Shown here piece by piece: positions 41,842 through 52,682 of a stretch of 64,000 nt of DNA. The stretch comes from Vibrio sp. UCD-FRSSP16_30 (GTDB taxonomy: Bacteria > Pseudomonadota > Gammaproteobacteria > Enterobacterales > Vibrionaceae). The stretch covers positions 146,089 through 210,088 of the forward strand of contig NZ_LZFW01000024.1 in assembly GCF_001676025.1 (NCBI RefSeq), in the 5' to 3' direction. Numbering within the stretch: position 1 is the first letter of the stretch; each line of letters opens with the position of its first letter. A program made the position numbers and the translations under genes. The notes under the pieces were generated by a model that saw nothing but the letters and a program-made list of their open reading frames with translations, made no database searches and was not told where the DNA came from.

Positions 41842-44800
41842 TTACTTTGTTGCTTCACAATTCAAGTTTAAAAGCATTAACTCACGCAATGCGACAGAAA
41901 ATTTAGCAAATTCATGCACATTGCCTACTTTGAACTCATTTAATGTGTTCTCCCAGCGCTGCAATGCCACTTCATTATTGATAATCCAACTATCAATAAT
42001 CTGCTCAATGGGCAATTGCTGTTCGCCGCAATCACAGGTCAACACTTGGGTAGACAATTTACGTTGTTGCCAATCTAAGTCTTCTCTAAACGCCGCTCTT
42101 GCCAATGCTTGCCAGTTATTATCAACCACCTGATTATTAATTTGATCTAAGAACCAATGCAGTGATAATCGATCCCCTAGATAAAAATACAATTTAGCGG
42201 TACGTTCAATACTGGTACCGCACTCTTTGGCGGCAAGAGAAATGTCATAACAACAATACAAACTCGATAGTCTCGCCAGATAGTTAGCCAGCTTTTTATC
42301 GACACCTTTAGCTATCCAATCATCCGCCATTACTTGATGCTGACGCACTTCACTTGGCACTAAGAAACTATCCAGTTTTTCAACAATCACATCAACATCA
42401 ACTTTAAAGCGATCCACCAGATCTTGAACACTGCTATTGTGCGAGCGATTTCTTAACAGCCAGCGAGTTAAGCGTCGTAACGTTCTACGAATCACAATCA
42501 ACAACTGATATTGCAGGCTTGATTGTATTCGATTGTCATGTGAACGAATTGCACTAAATACTTCAGAGAATTTAAAGAGCTCTTTAGAAGCGGCAAACGC
42601 ATTAGCAATATCAACCACACTTGCGCCGGTTTCTTCTTGTAACCTAGTGACGAAGTTGCAACCCATCTCATTGACGATATCATTGGCTAATGCTGTGGCT
42701 ATAATTTCTGAACGTAATGGATGATCATCCATACTCGACAAATAGTGACGGCGTAACCTATCAGGGAAGTATTGTTCAAGGAGCTTTGAATGATAGGAAT
42801 CATTAGCAATCAAATCATTGGCAAGCTGTTCTTTTAACTGCATTTTTCCATAAGCCACCAGCACAGAAAGTTCAGGTCTTGAAAGGCCTACTCCCTGCTT
42901 TTCTCGCTCTTGAAGCTGCTCATCATCTGGAATGTATTCTAATTGGCGATCAAGATGCCCCGCTTTTTCCATCATATGAATAAAGCGCATCTGTTCTTTC
43001 ATCGCGCTAACGCCTTGCTCTTCGGTCACTGATATTGACTCAGACTGGCAGTACGCATGATGAAGTACAATATTGGATACATCTTGCTCCATCGAGTTTA
43101 ATATTTCATTACGCTGCTTAACGGTGAGATCGCTGTTCTGCACCAAGCCATTGAGTAGTATTTTGATATTAACTTCGTTATCAGAACTATCAACGCCGCC
43201 CACGTTATCAATGAAATCGGTATTGACGCGACCGTCGTTTAAGGCAAATTCAATACGCCCAAGTTGGGTTAAACCTAAGTTACCACCTTCACCTACGACT
43301 TTGGCTTGTAACTGGTTACCGTTAATCCGCAAAGCGTCATTGGCTCTATCGCCAACATCCACATGATTTTCTTTGCTTGATTTAACATAGGTGCCAATTC
43401 CGCCATTCCATAACAGGTCAACTTTCATCATAAGCAATTGTTTAATCAAATCATTTGGTGCCAACGCATCTACATCGATACCTAACATTGACTTGATTTC
43501 AGGTGACAGGGTCACAGATTTTGCTTTTCTGGAAAAAACGCCACCGCCTTTTGAGATTAACGATGTGTCATAATCATCCCAACCGGTACGCGGTGTATTA
43601 AATAAACGTTCACGCTCCTTATAAGAGGTTGCAGAGTCCGGGTTAGGATCGATAAAGATGTGTAAATGGTTAAACGCGCCTTGCAAGCGAATCTGTTTTG
43701 ACAACAACATCCCATTGCCGAACACATCTCCTGCCATATCTCCCACACCAATAACGGTGAAGTCCGTAGTTTGGCAATCAACATCAATCTCTCTAAAGTG
43801 ACGCTTAACCGATTCCCAGCCCCCTTTAGCAGTGATCCCCATGATCTTATGATCATAGCCATTAGATCCGCCCGAGGCAAAAGCATCACCTAACCAAAAG
43901 TTATATTCCTCAGACACGCTATTGGCGATATCAGAAAACGTTGCGGTCCCTTTATCAGCGGCAACCACTAAATAGGAATCATCTTCGTCATGACGTATCA
44001 CATTGGGCGGCGCCACAAGCTGACCATCAACAATGTTGTCAGCAACATCGAGTAGCGAGCTGATAAATTGACGGTAGCAACGCTTACCTTCGGCAAAGAT
44101 TTCATCGCGCCCAGTCATCAGGTGTTGTTTCTTACAAACAAAACCGCCTTTTGCCCCTACAGGTAAAATTACGGTGTTCTTTACTTGTTGCGCTTTGACC
44201 AGTCCAAGTACTTCTGTACGAAAGTCCTCTTGTCTGTCAGACCAACGCAACCCGCCCCTTGCCACTTTGCCCCCGCGAAGATGAACACCTTCGACATCTG
44301 GTGCATAAACAAACATTTCAAACTCAGGCACAGGTTTAGGAATTTCAGGAATATTTTTCGGACTTAGTTTTAGTGCAAGACATGGCTTGCGATTGCCATC
44401 TTGGGTTGTCTGATAGTAATTGGTTCTTAACGTGGCGCGAATCATCTCTACATAGCGGCGAACAATTCTGTCATCATCCAAGCTATCTACTTTATCTAAC
44501 TGCGCATTGATTTTATCGATGATTTTCTGTTGCGACTGTTCATCACCCTTGTTGGATGGTTGGAAACGTTTTTCAAATAAGCTCACTAGCTGTTTTGCTA
44601 GGGTTGGATGAGCGGCCAACGTGTCACCAATATAATGCTGACTAAATGGAAAGCCGACTTGACGCATGTACTTAGCGTAAGCTCGTAAAATGGTGGTTTC
44701 AACGCCGGTTAAGTTGGCACCTAATATTAAGCGGTTAAAACCATCGTTCTCTAATTCACCTTGCCAAACCCCGGCAAAGGCAGATTGGAAACGATCTCGA

Positions 44801-46695
44801 GCCTTATTGAAATCTACCGCAGATTTTCCTTTATGCAGCATCGAAAAATCTAAAATCCAATAGGTATTGCCATTCAGTGTTTCAACTTGATATGGCGACT
44901 CACCGATAACGCGAAGATCAAAGTTCTCTAGCATAGGCATTACATCAGACAGATGAATGGGTGAATCTTTATGATAAAGCTTTAAGTGCACAACCTTGGA
45001 ATCAATCAACTCTTCTTGTGGCCTGTAAAACAGCATACCTAGAGGATTTAATTCACTTAATAATTCTAAACGCTCTATATCAGCAACGGCAGCATTAGGC
45101 AGTACCGCTTCTTGATAAGATCGAGGAAATGCATCCATATAACACTTAGCTAAAGGCAATCCTCGGCTCTCTCCTAAATTTGATACAACCGCTTGTTTTA
45201 AACGATCTCCCCAAGTCGATGAGGCTTCCATGAGATCTTGTTCAATGCTTTTAATGTTGTAATCAGCCGTACTGTCATCAACACGAACAATATAATGGGT
45301 TCTTGCCAGCGGGCTTTCTGAGAAATAAGTGGTAAATTCGACCTCTTTATCAGTATTAAACGCCCTTTTGAAAATACGTTGCGTTTGCCTGCGTAACTCG
45401 GTGTTATAGCGCTCTTTGGTGACATAGACCATGCAACTGAGGAAACGACCAAACGGGTCTTTGCGCACAAATAAGCGGATCATATCGCGATCTTGCATTT
45501 GCACCACACCCATACCTATGTGCAAAAGCTCTTCTTCACTAGCCTGTAAAAGCTCATCACGCGGGTACGTTTCTAAGATATTATGCAGCGCTTTAAATGC
45601 GTAAGATCCTTGCAGAAATCCGCTACCTTGTAAGATACGCGCCACCTTATTGCGCACCAATGGAATGCGTTCAACACTTTGATTATAAACAGCGGAGGTA
45701 TACAGTCCGGTGAATCGATGCTCACCGATAACGTTACCTTCTTGGTCAAACGTTTTAATACCAATGTAATCGTTATAGGCTGGACGATGAATTCTTGAAG
45801 GGCGATTGCCTTTGGTTAAAATGAGAATGTACGGCTTGGTTGCCTCTTCTCGCGCACTATCTGAGAACTGAGATAACTTAGTGGTGCGAACTCGTTGCTT
45901 CTCATTAAAGAGTCCTAGGCCAGGTTCTTTAGTTGGCTCTAAGATCAGCTCATCATCGCAATTGACCAATCGATATTCTTTATAGCCCATCAAAGTAAAA
46001 TTATGATCGCCAAGCCAATTTAGAAACTCTAGGGATTCTTCAATGTGCTTGTTATCAATCCCTTTAACTTTATTCAGCGCTTTAACTTGCTTAACCACGT
46101 TACTCAGAGCATCTGTCATCGGTTGCCAATCACTGACCACTGAGTGTGTATCTTGCATTACACTGATAATTTCTTGTTGCAGTTGTTCCATTTGCTTAGG
46201 ACTTGATAGCCTATCAACCTCGATATGAAAAACCGACTGCAACTCACCATCAAGCTTATTGTTATTTATATCAACGACCTGCCCTTTGCTAAGGTGCAAA
46301 TTAGCAGGGCCATGCAACATAATGTGGCTCGACAACCCCATACGTGACAGTGTCATTTTTAGCGAGTCTACGACAAACGCCATATCCGGTACGATAATCT
46401 CAACAATGGTATGAGTTGATTGCCAGCCGTGCCGACTTAACGATGGATTGAATACCCTCACCGAGAGCTCATCTAATGATTTTTCTTTTAGATGTTGCCA
46501 CAGACTAACGACTGCACCGTACAAGTCAGATTCGTTACGGGACAACAGGTCATCATGGGAGACATGATTAAACAGATGATGACCAAGCTTAGTGACAACT
46601 TGTTGATGATTGGGATCAACTTTATCTTTAATCAATTGATAGACTTTTTCGAGTAAAACGGGGACTAAGGGTTCACGTGCAGTCATAGGGGGCAC
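41842..46695 (-). CDS. gdhB: NAD-specific glutamate dehydrogenase, large (180-kDa) type
   Basis: A 1617-residue protein, the usual size for the GDH-180 class. The N-terminal ~700 residues form the regulatory ACT-like part. The catalytic domain has RGGKVARGGLRWSDR, LPVGAKGGFVCKK (substrate lysines), and GVGDMAGDVFGNGMLLS (NAD-binding region). It converts glutamate to 2-oxoglutarate and ammonia, feeding amino-acid carbon to the TCA cycle. It is a single gene with a terminator-like hairpin before pyrD. Several 12-of-13 matS-like sequences in it (43503, 46344) are probably chance. Confidence 0.95.
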   Translation of the reverse strand: MPPMTAREPLVPVLLEKVYQLIKDKVDPNHQQVVTKLGHHLFNHVSHDDLLSRNESDLYGAVVSLWQHLKEKSLDELSVRVFNPSLSRHGWQSTHTIVEIIVPDMAFVVDSLKMTLSRMGLSSHIMLHGPANLHLSKGQVVDINNNKLDGELQSVFHIEVDRLSSPKQMEQLQQEIISVMQDTHSVVSDWQPMTDALSNVVKQVKALNKVKGIDNKHIEESLEFLNWLGDHNFTLMGYKEYRLVNCDDELILEPTKEPGLGLFNEKQRVRTTKLSQFSDSAREEATKPYILILTKGNRPSRIHRPAYNDYIGIKTFDQEGNVIGEHRFTGLYTSAVYNQSVERIPLVRNKVARILQGSGFLQGSYAFKALHNILETYPRDELLQASEEELLHIGMGVVQMQDRDMIRLFVRKDPFGRFLSCMVYVTKERYNTELRRQTQRIFKRAFNTDKEVEFTTYFSESPLARTHYIVRVDDSTADYNIKSIEQDLMEASSTWGDRLKQAVVSNLGESRGLPLAKCYMDAFPRSYQEAVLPNAAVADIERLELLSELNPLGMLFYRPQEELIDSKVVHLKLYHKDSPIHLSDVMPMLENFDLRVIGESPYQVETLNGNTYWILDFSMLHKGKSAVDFNKARDRFQSAFAGVWQGELENDGFNRLILGANLTGVETTILRAYAKYMRQVGFPFSQHYIGDTLAAHPTLAKQLVSLFEKRFQPSNKGDEQSQQKIIDKINAQLDKVDSLDDDRIVRRYVEMIRATLRTNYYQTTQDGNRKPCLALKLSPKNIPEIPKPVPEFEMFVYAPDVEGVHLRGGKVARGGLRWSDRQEDFRTEVLGLVKAQQVKNTVILPVGAKGGFVCKKQHLMTGRDEIFAEGKRCYRQFISSLLDVADNIVDGQLVAPPNVIRHDEDDSYLVVAADKGTATFSDIANSVSEEYNFWLGDAFASGGSNGYDHKIMGITAKGGWESVKRHFREIDVDCQTTDFTVIGVGDMAGDVFGNGMLLSKQIRLQGAFNHLHIFIDPNPDSATSYKERERLFNTPRTGWDDYDTSLISKGGGVFSRKAKSVTLSPEIKSMLGIDVDALAPNDLIKQLLMMKVDLLWNGGIGTYVKSSKENHVDVGDRANDALRINGNQLQAKVVGEGGNLGLTQLGRIEFALNDGRVNTDFIDNVGGVDSSDNEVNIKILLNGLVQNSDLTVKQRNEILNSMEQDVSNIVLHHAYCQSESISVTEEQGVSAMKEQMRFIHMMEKAGHLDRQLEYIPDDEQLQEREKQGVGLSRPELSVLVAYGKMQLKEQLANDLIANDSYHSKLLEQYFPDRLRRHYLSSMDDHPLRSEIIATALANDIVNEMGCNFVTRLQEETGASVVDIANAFAASKELFKFSEVFSAIRSHDNRIQSSLQYQLLIVIRRTLRRLTRWLLRNRSHNSSVQDLVDRFKVDVDVIVEKLDSFLVPSEVRQHQVMADDWIAKGVDKKLANYLARLSSLYCCYDISLAAKECGTSIERTAKLYFYLGDRLSLHWFLDQINNQVVDNNWQALARAAFREDLDWQQRKLSTQVLTCDCGEQQLPIEQIIDSWIINNEVALQRWENTLNEFKVGNVHEFAKFSVALRELMLLNLNCEATK

Positions 46696-46720
46696 ACTCC
46701 ATCTAAGATTTTTATTGTTA

Positions 46721-46798
46721 TATATATCAATGGTTATATAAATCAGTCGCTATAGAGATCTGTCGTTATAGAGTTCTATCATTATAGCGATCAATAGT
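46721..46798. repeat. 16-base imperfect tandem repeat upstream of gdhB
   Basis: Units such as TATAGAGATCTGTCGT begin at 46735, 46751, 46767 and 46783, preceded by a shorter related unit from 46721. Copies match at about 60-80 percent. The remaining gap to 47027 contains the pepN terminator and no gene. Confidence 0.6.
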
Positions 46799-46970
46799 CA
46801 TATCACTCACTTGCAATGGCATACAAGGTATAAGCGGATTTCTCTGCTTAATTGCGCCATTGTAAGGTGTTTATTTCACAACTGTTATCGGTTAGCAGAC
46901 GTAATTGCTAAAAACTTCCGATATGTGACCACACTGTGAATAAAGACATCTTTCCCTTGAATATAGAACA

Positions 46971-47000
46971 AAAAAAGGCTTAGCGTGTTGCTAAGCCTTT
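46971..47000 (-). terminator. Rho-independent terminator of pepN
   Basis: AAAGGCTTAGC / GCTAAGCCTTT with a five-base loop and a U run on the minus strand. Confidence 0.87.
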
Positions 47001-47027
47001 ATCTTGATAAGCGTGACTACTGGGTCA

Positions 47028-49631
47028 TTACTTTAGAGCTGCTTCCACCTTTTCAAACAAATCTTTAGCAAGATCTGAAATGTTTTGCAGTGTTTCAAGC
47101 TCAGCGCGCATGAGTGCTTTGCGTTTCTCGTCATAGCGAGCAAACTTAAGTAAAGGATCAATCAAACGTGAAGCAACTTGTGGGTTGCTTGAGTTTAACT
47201 GCGCAAGCATTTCGCCGGCAAAACGATAGCCACTGCCATCAATCGCGTGAAACGCCACTGGGTTACTAAAGAAAGCACCAATTAAGCAACGTACACGGTT
47301 TGGGTTTTGCATGCTAAACGCAACATGATCCATGGATGCTTTTACAACAGACAGTGCATCGATATCCGGTTTAGTACCTTGCAACATGAACCATTTATCC
47401 ATAACAAGTCCATTGTCTGACCAACGCTCGCTATAAGCTTCCATAAGTGACTCGCGGCACTCAAGATTGCTTTGGTTGGCTGCCGACATTGCGCCAATGG
47501 TATCGGTCATGTTGTCGCTTGCATCAAATTGCGCTTGGGCTAAATCTTTGTATGCTGGTAAGCAAGAAAGATAACCCAGACACGTATTGCGTAATGAACG
47601 TTTTGCAATGCTCGCATGAGCAATGTCATAGCTATTGCTTGCAAGGCTCTGGTAGGTATCAAACAGTTGTGCTTCAAGACCTTTAGCCAGTGCCAATTTA
47701 AGTTCTTTTAGTACTTTTGAAATAGCATCAACATCAATCACATCAAACCAACCGCTCACTTCACTGTGCGGTGGTAAGGTTAACGCTTCTGCTACAAATC
47801 CGTTATCAAGAGACTTGTCGCTAAGTAGCGCAGCAAATGACTGAATCACATCGTCAGATAAAGCGATTGGCGTATTGTTTGATACCGCCTGCTTAATGTA
47901 CTGAGACATCAATGATTGGCCAGCATCCCAACGAGACACTTCGTTAGTTGCGCACTTCATTAATAGAACAAGTTGCGCTTCAGTGTATTGGTATTCAAGT
48001 TTAACTGGCGCAGTAAACTCTCTAAACAATGACGGCGTTGGTTTTTCATCAACTTGTTCAAAAACAAACTGCTGTGCATCTTGAGTAATGTGAAGAAGTG
48101 AGCTTCGCTCCTCTCCAGCAACAATCATAGGAATAACACTACCATCAGCGCGGTACAATTCGATATCAAATGGAATGTGTAAGGCTTGTTTTTCTTGCTG
48201 AGTTGCAGTTGGCGGTGTGTGCTGGCGAACGTCTAACGTATAAGTCTTGTTTACCGCATCAAAGCTATCAGTCACGGTGACTGTTGGCGTACCTGATTGG
48301 CTATACCAAAGTTTAAACTGAGTAAGATCAACACCTGACGCATCTTGCATAGCCGCCACAAAATCATCACAGGTTGCCGCGGTGCCATCATGACGTTCAA
48401 AGTACAGTTTAATGCCCGCTTGGAACGCTTGCTCACCCAGTAACGTATGAATCATACGAATCACTTCACTGCCCTTTTCGTACACAGTCAGCGTATAGAA
48501 GTTATTCATTTCTATTACTTTTTCTGGACGAATAGGATGCGACATTGGGCTTGCGTCTTCAGCAAACTGTGGACCGCGAATAATACGAACATTGTTAATG
48601 CGATTTACAGAGCGTGAACCTAGATCACTTGAGAACTCTTGGTCTCTAAATACCGTTAAGCCTTCTTTAAGGCTTAATTGGAACCAGTCACGACAAGTGA
48701 CTCGGTTACCGGTCCAGTTATGGAAGTATTCGTGGCCAATAACCGCTTCAATACCAAGGTAATCTCTATCTGTAGCTGACGCTTGATCGGCAAGAACAAA
48801 CTTAGAGTTAAAGACATTAAGTCCTTTGTTCTCCATTGCGCCCATATTAAAGAAATCAACCGCAACGATCATGTAGATATCAAGGTCGTATTCAAGACCA
48901 AAACGCTCTTCATCCCACTTCATAGAGTTTTTAAGGCTCAACATTGCGTGATGCGCGCGCTCGATATTGCCTTTATCGACAAATATCTCTAATGCCACTT
49001 CACGCCCACTGCGAGTGGTAAATGAATCGACAAGCTGATCAAAGTCACCGGCAACCAAAGCAAATAGATAACAAGGCTTTGGATGTGGGTCTTGCCACTT
49101 AACCCAATGACGGCCATTTTCTAGTTGACCTTCATCCACTTTATTACCGTTACTGAGTAAAAATGGAAATGCTTGCTGATCCGCTTCAATAGTGGTGGTG
49201 TATTTTGCTAATACATCGGGTCTATCTAGGAAATACGTAATGCGTCTAAAGCCTTCTGCCTCACATTGAGTACAAAAAGCACCATCAGAGAGATACAAAC
49301 CTTCAAGAGCGGTATTCGCTGAAGGATCAATCTGCGTAACAATTTTTAATTCAAACTTAGCCGGTAGGTTTGACAGTGTTAAGCCATCATCAGTTTGCTC
49401 GTAATCAGACCACAATGCGCCATTAACGGACACTTCTTTCAGTGGTAATTGGTCACCGACTAAAGCCAAAGAATTGTCATCACCATTTGCGGTTACTTGA
49501 GAAGTCGCAGTGACTAATGTTTGTGTAGTGTGCAATTGAAACATCAAGTCGATGCTGTCAATAAAATGAGAAGGCGGAGTATAATCTTTACGATATTTAG
49601 CCACAGGTTGAACAGAAGCTGCGTCTTTCAT
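47028..49631 (-). CDS. pepN: Aminopeptidase N
   Basis: An 867-residue M1 zinc metallopeptidase. The exopeptidase motif GAMEN is in FFNMGAMENKGLNVF. The zinc site HEYFH-x18-E reads IGHEYFHNWTGN...LKEGLTVFRDQEF. The length matches E. coli PepN (870). It trims N-terminal residues from cytoplasmic peptides. It is transcribed alone, with a terminator at 46971. Confidence 0.97.
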   Translation of the reverse strand: MKDAASVQPVAKYRKDYTPPSHFIDSIDLMFQLHTTQTLVTATSQVTANGDDNSLALVGDQLPLKEVSVNGALWSDYEQTDDGLTLSNLPAKFELKIVTQIDPSANTALEGLYLSDGAFCTQCEAEGFRRITYFLDRPDVLAKYTTTIEADQQAFPFLLSNGNKVDEGQLENGRHWVKWQDPHPKPCYLFALVAGDFDQLVDSFTTRSGREVALEIFVDKGNIERAHHAMLSLKNSMKWDEERFGLEYDLDIYMIVAVDFFNMGAMENKGLNVFNSKFVLADQASATDRDYLGIEAVIGHEYFHNWTGNRVTCRDWFQLSLKEGLTVFRDQEFSSDLGSRSVNRINNVRIIRGPQFAEDASPMSHPIRPEKVIEMNNFYTLTVYEKGSEVIRMIHTLLGEQAFQAGIKLYFERHDGTAATCDDFVAAMQDASGVDLTQFKLWYSQSGTPTVTVTDSFDAVNKTYTLDVRQHTPPTATQQEKQALHIPFDIELYRADGSVIPMIVAGEERSSLLHITQDAQQFVFEQVDEKPTPSLFREFTAPVKLEYQYTEAQLVLLMKCATNEVSRWDAGQSLMSQYIKQAVSNNTPIALSDDVIQSFAALLSDKSLDNGFVAEALTLPPHSEVSGWFDVIDVDAISKVLKELKLALAKGLEAQLFDTYQSLASNSYDIAHASIAKRSLRNTCLGYLSCLPAYKDLAQAQFDASDNMTDTIGAMSAANQSNLECRESLMEAYSERWSDNGLVMDKWFMLQGTKPDIDALSVVKASMDHVAFSMQNPNRVRCLIGAFFSNPVAFHAIDGSGYRFAGEMLAQLNSSNPQVASRLIDPLLKFARYDEKRKALMRAELETLQNISDLAKDLFEKVEAALK

Positions 49632-49829
49632 TCGTATTTCCTTAATGATGAGATTCTTTAATAGCGTAGATTCTTATTTTCTTACAATAATTTCAAGCTT
49701 TACGGTTGCTTTCGCCGTGTTTTTTTTATTTATCTAAATTTGATATGAATAATCGGAATTGTTTTGCGTTAAATGCCATCACTTGAACTTATTTAATGAT
49801 CTCACCCCTATTTTTAATAATGATTAACC

Positions 49830-50492
49830 TCATTGAACTCTTGCCAATTCAGCATACATATCCACTCCAGTACCCGACAAAGTTAATACGTCATTTTCAA
49901 GGTTGTAATTTGATTGGGTTTCACCGTTTTCATACAGCAGCACAATATAGTCATTCTCTATATAGTAGATACCGCGCTTAATCGACTCTTGCCCATTAGT
50001 GCCACTTGAACGAAACATAAAGATAAAATCAGGTTGTAGAATTAAATCTAATTTTTGTACGTCACTGGCCAATAGATCGTCACCAGAAATCACTTGGCTA
50101 GACCACACTCCTGCAAGCGGTGCCGATAACGCTTTATTAAAGGTCATACCGTCTAAACTGAGTTTATTGTGAGTAGTCTTATAAAGATAACTTTGAGGGC
50201 TTTGAGATTGAGTGCCAAGAGTAATACTATCACTGCTGACCTGATACTCTCCTTGCCAACGATCGATTGCGTTGTCGTGACGCTGGATGTCGATACTAAA
50301 CGTATAATTGGAATTAAACGTCAGCCGTATAGCTGTAAAATCTTGCTGACTTTGCTCTGAAGGGTCACTGGTGATAAACCACTGTCCAAGTAAAAATGGA
50401 TAGTCAAAACTCGGGTCTTTATGCCCACTTGAATAAGCAGAAAAAGACAATAAAATACCGATAAGAAACGCCCATACACATCTTCGCATCAT
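49830..50492 (-). CDS. Exported protein of unknown function
   Basis: About 220 residues from ATG 50492 or 50489 (MMRRCVWAFLIG); the frame is open to 50603 but the upstream part is hydrophobic nonsense before a better signal peptide (RRCVWAFLIGILLSFSAYSSG). The mature protein is beta-rich with two similar halves: FLLGQWFITSD...DRWQGEYQVSS and APLAGVWSSQVIS...RGIYYIENDYIVLLYE. This suggests a duplicated lipocalin-like fold. It is divergent from nothing obvious and sits between pepN and prc, with a terminator-like stem between it and prc. Function unknown. Confidence 0.7.
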   Translation of the reverse strand: MMRRCVWAFLIGILLSFSAYSSGHKDPSFDYPFLLGQWFITSDPSEQSQQDFTAIRLTFNSNYTFSIDIQRHDNAIDRWQGEYQVSSDSITLGTQSQSPQSYLYKTTHNKLSLDGMTFNKALSAPLAGVWSSQVISGDDLLASDVQKLDLILQPDFIFMFRSSGTNGQESIKRGIYYIENDYIVLLYENGETQSNYNLENDVLTLSGTGVDMYAELARVQ

Positions 50493-50603
50493 GACTATCC
50501 CGATCATTCCCAAACCACTAAAGCTTAGGGGGACTTCTATAAATATGCGAAATTTTTTGAAGTAAATCACAGCAAGTAGATAAAACAAAAGCTGCACATA
50601 CAA

Positions 50604-50628
50604 AAAAAGTGGCCATTGGCCACTTTTT
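50604..50628. terminator. Rho-independent terminator of prc
   Basis: AAAAAGTGGCC / GGCCACTTTTT with a three-base loop, 33 bases after the prc stop on the minus strand. Confidence 0.87.
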
Positions 50629-50660
50629 AATAATGTTCTATCTAGTTTAGCTAATGACGA

Positions 50661-52664
50661 TTAGCTAGCACTATCAGAAAGCATATCAACCATTATCTCG
50701 ACTGACTCATCAAGATAAGCATCAGGGGTTTCATAATCTTTAGAGACATCATCTAGTGATTTAAACGCTTTATCTCCCATCGCTTTTTGGCGCTGGTTAA
50801 TACGGTCTAAACGCAGTTGATCTCGCTTATCAGACTCCTGCTGGCGCGTTTTCAAATTCAAGGATAAATCGTTAGAATCCTTTTCTTCTTTATAACGCGC
50901 AATATCTTCCTGAATAAACCCAAACTCCATGTCTTTTTTGACACGTTGTTCGTGCTGGGCAGTCAGCGTTTTAATTAAAGATGACTCATCATTAAGTTTG
51001 CTGTATTTAGCCGGCTCAATGCTATCCCAAGGAAGCGCATTATCTTCGACACTTTCACCTGTTTCTGCAGGATCAATTGGCGTTGGATAATGAATATCTG
51101 GAATCACACCTTTATTTTGCGTACTACCACCATCAATTCGATAGAATTTTTGAATGGTGTATTGCACATAACCGAGTTCATTATCAAACAAGTCATAAAT
51201 ATGGTTCAACGAACGATGCTGCTGTACCGTACCCTTACCAAATGAATTCTCACCTAAAATAATCGCTCGACCATAATCTTGCATTGCCGCGGCGAAGATC
51301 TCAGATGCAGACGCACTGTAACGGTTAATTAAAACTGTCATCGGGCCATCATAGCTAATCAGGTTATCATTATCTGAATTGACATTGATGCGACCGTAGC
51401 TGTCTCTTACCTGAACTACAGGACCACTGGTAATAAACAACCCAGATAGCGCCGTAGCTTCGCTAAGTGCACCACCACCGTTATTACGCAGGTCAACAAT
51501 AATGCCATCAACGTTCTTCTGTTTTAGATCGTTGATTAACTTATCGGTATCTTTTGATAAGCCCACATAAAAGCTAGGTACTTCAAGTACGCCAAACTTC
51601 TTACCGTCTTTTTCAATGATTTCAGACTTAACTGCGCGATCTTCTAGACGAACTTTATCTCGAACAATGGTGATTTCACGACTTTTTGCATCTTTACCTT
51701 CTGGTAAAATCTGCAAAATAACCTTAGTACCTTTCGGACCTTTGATTAGTTCGACAACATCATCTAAACGCCAACCAATGACATCAACCACTTCTTTGCC
51801 GTCTTGACCAACACCAATGATTCGGTCACCGTCGTTTAACTCTTTACTGTTAGCAGCCGGTCCACCAGCCACTAATGAACGAATGACGGTATAGTCATCG
51901 GTCATTTGCAGTACTGCGCCAATGCCTTCAAGAGAAAGGTTCATTTCGGCTTGGAACGAATCGGCACTTCGAGGAGAAAGATAACTGGTGTGTGGATCGA
52001 CCTGACGAGCGAATGCATTCATATACAACTGAAAAACATCTTCACTATGAGATTGAGAAATCCTCTTCATTGCGTTGTTATAACGCTTTGAAAGTATCTC
52101 TTTGATCTCAGGCCACTTTTTATCAGTAAGTGCGAGGTTTAACGCATCGTACTTCACACGTTGGCGCCATAACTCATCAATTTCTTTTGCATCGACAGGC
52201 CAAGCTTCTTTACTTCGATCAAGTTCGATTGACTCATCAGTGTCAAACTTAATTTCATGGTCAAGTAAAGTCAGTGCGTAAGTATAACGTTCAAAGCGCT
52301 TTCTCATCGCCATATTATAAAGCTCAAAAGCAATGCTGTTATCGCCTTCTTTTAATGCTTCATCGAGCGAAGTACGCTCCGTTTTAAAACCGGATATTTC
52401 AGTTTGAGTGAATAGATTGCGACTAAAATCCAACATATCGAGATAACGATCGAATATCTCTGCTGAAAATTGGTCATCAAGCTGAAATTGCTTGTAGTGA
52501 GAGCGAGTAAAACGGGATGTCACTCGTTTGGCAGCAGTTTGATGCTGAACTTCAGGGGTAAGAACCGGTAAATCTTTTACCGTGAGGTTTGCTTCTACAG
52601 CATTTGCAGAAGCAGCTAGCATAACGCTAGCTGCAATCAGCGTAATCTTTGAACGCATATTCAT
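50661..52664 (-). CDS. prc: Carboxy-terminal processing periplasmic protease (Prc/Tsp)
   Basis: A 667-residue exported protease. Signal peptide MNMRSKITLIAASVMLAASANA, PDZ domain around LSLEGIGAVLQMTDDYTVIRSLVAGGPA (read as LSLEGIGAVLQM and VIRSLVAGGPA), then the S41 core. The catalytic Ser lies in YSASASEIFAAAMQDYG and Lys in SFGKGTVQQ, at the same spacing as Ser452, Asp463 and Lys477 of E. coli Prc. It processes FtsI, degrades SsrA-tagged and MepS-type proteins, and balances murein hydrolase levels. proQ lies 18 bases upstream, as in E. coli, so the two are cotranscribed. Confidence 0.96.
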   Translation of the reverse strand: MNMRSKITLIAASVMLAASANAVEANLTVKDLPVLTPEVQHQTAAKRVTSRFTRSHYKQFQLDDQFSAEIFDRYLDMLDFSRNLFTQTEISGFKTERTSLDEALKEGDNSIAFELYNMAMRKRFERYTYALTLLDHEIKFDTDESIELDRSKEAWPVDAKEIDELWRQRVKYDALNLALTDKKWPEIKEILSKRYNNAMKRISQSHSEDVFQLYMNAFARQVDPHTSYLSPRSADSFQAEMNLSLEGIGAVLQMTDDYTVIRSLVAGGPAANSKELNDGDRIIGVGQDGKEVVDVIGWRLDDVVELIKGPKGTKVILQILPEGKDAKSREITIVRDKVRLEDRAVKSEIIEKDGKKFGVLEVPSFYVGLSKDTDKLINDLKQKNVDGIIVDLRNNGGGALSEATALSGLFITSGPVVQVRDSYGRINVNSDNDNLISYDGPMTVLINRYSASASEIFAAAMQDYGRAIILGENSFGKGTVQQHRSLNHIYDLFDNELGYVQYTIQKFYRIDGGSTQNKGVIPDIHYPTPIDPAETGESVEDNALPWDSIEPAKYSKLNDESSLIKTLTAQHEQRVKKDMEFGFIQEDIARYKEEKDSNDLSLNLKTRQQESDKRDQLRLDRINQRQKAMGDKAFKSLDDVSKDYETPDAYLDESVEIMVDMLSDSAS

Positions 52665-52682
52665 TCGCAGGATAAGCTCCTT

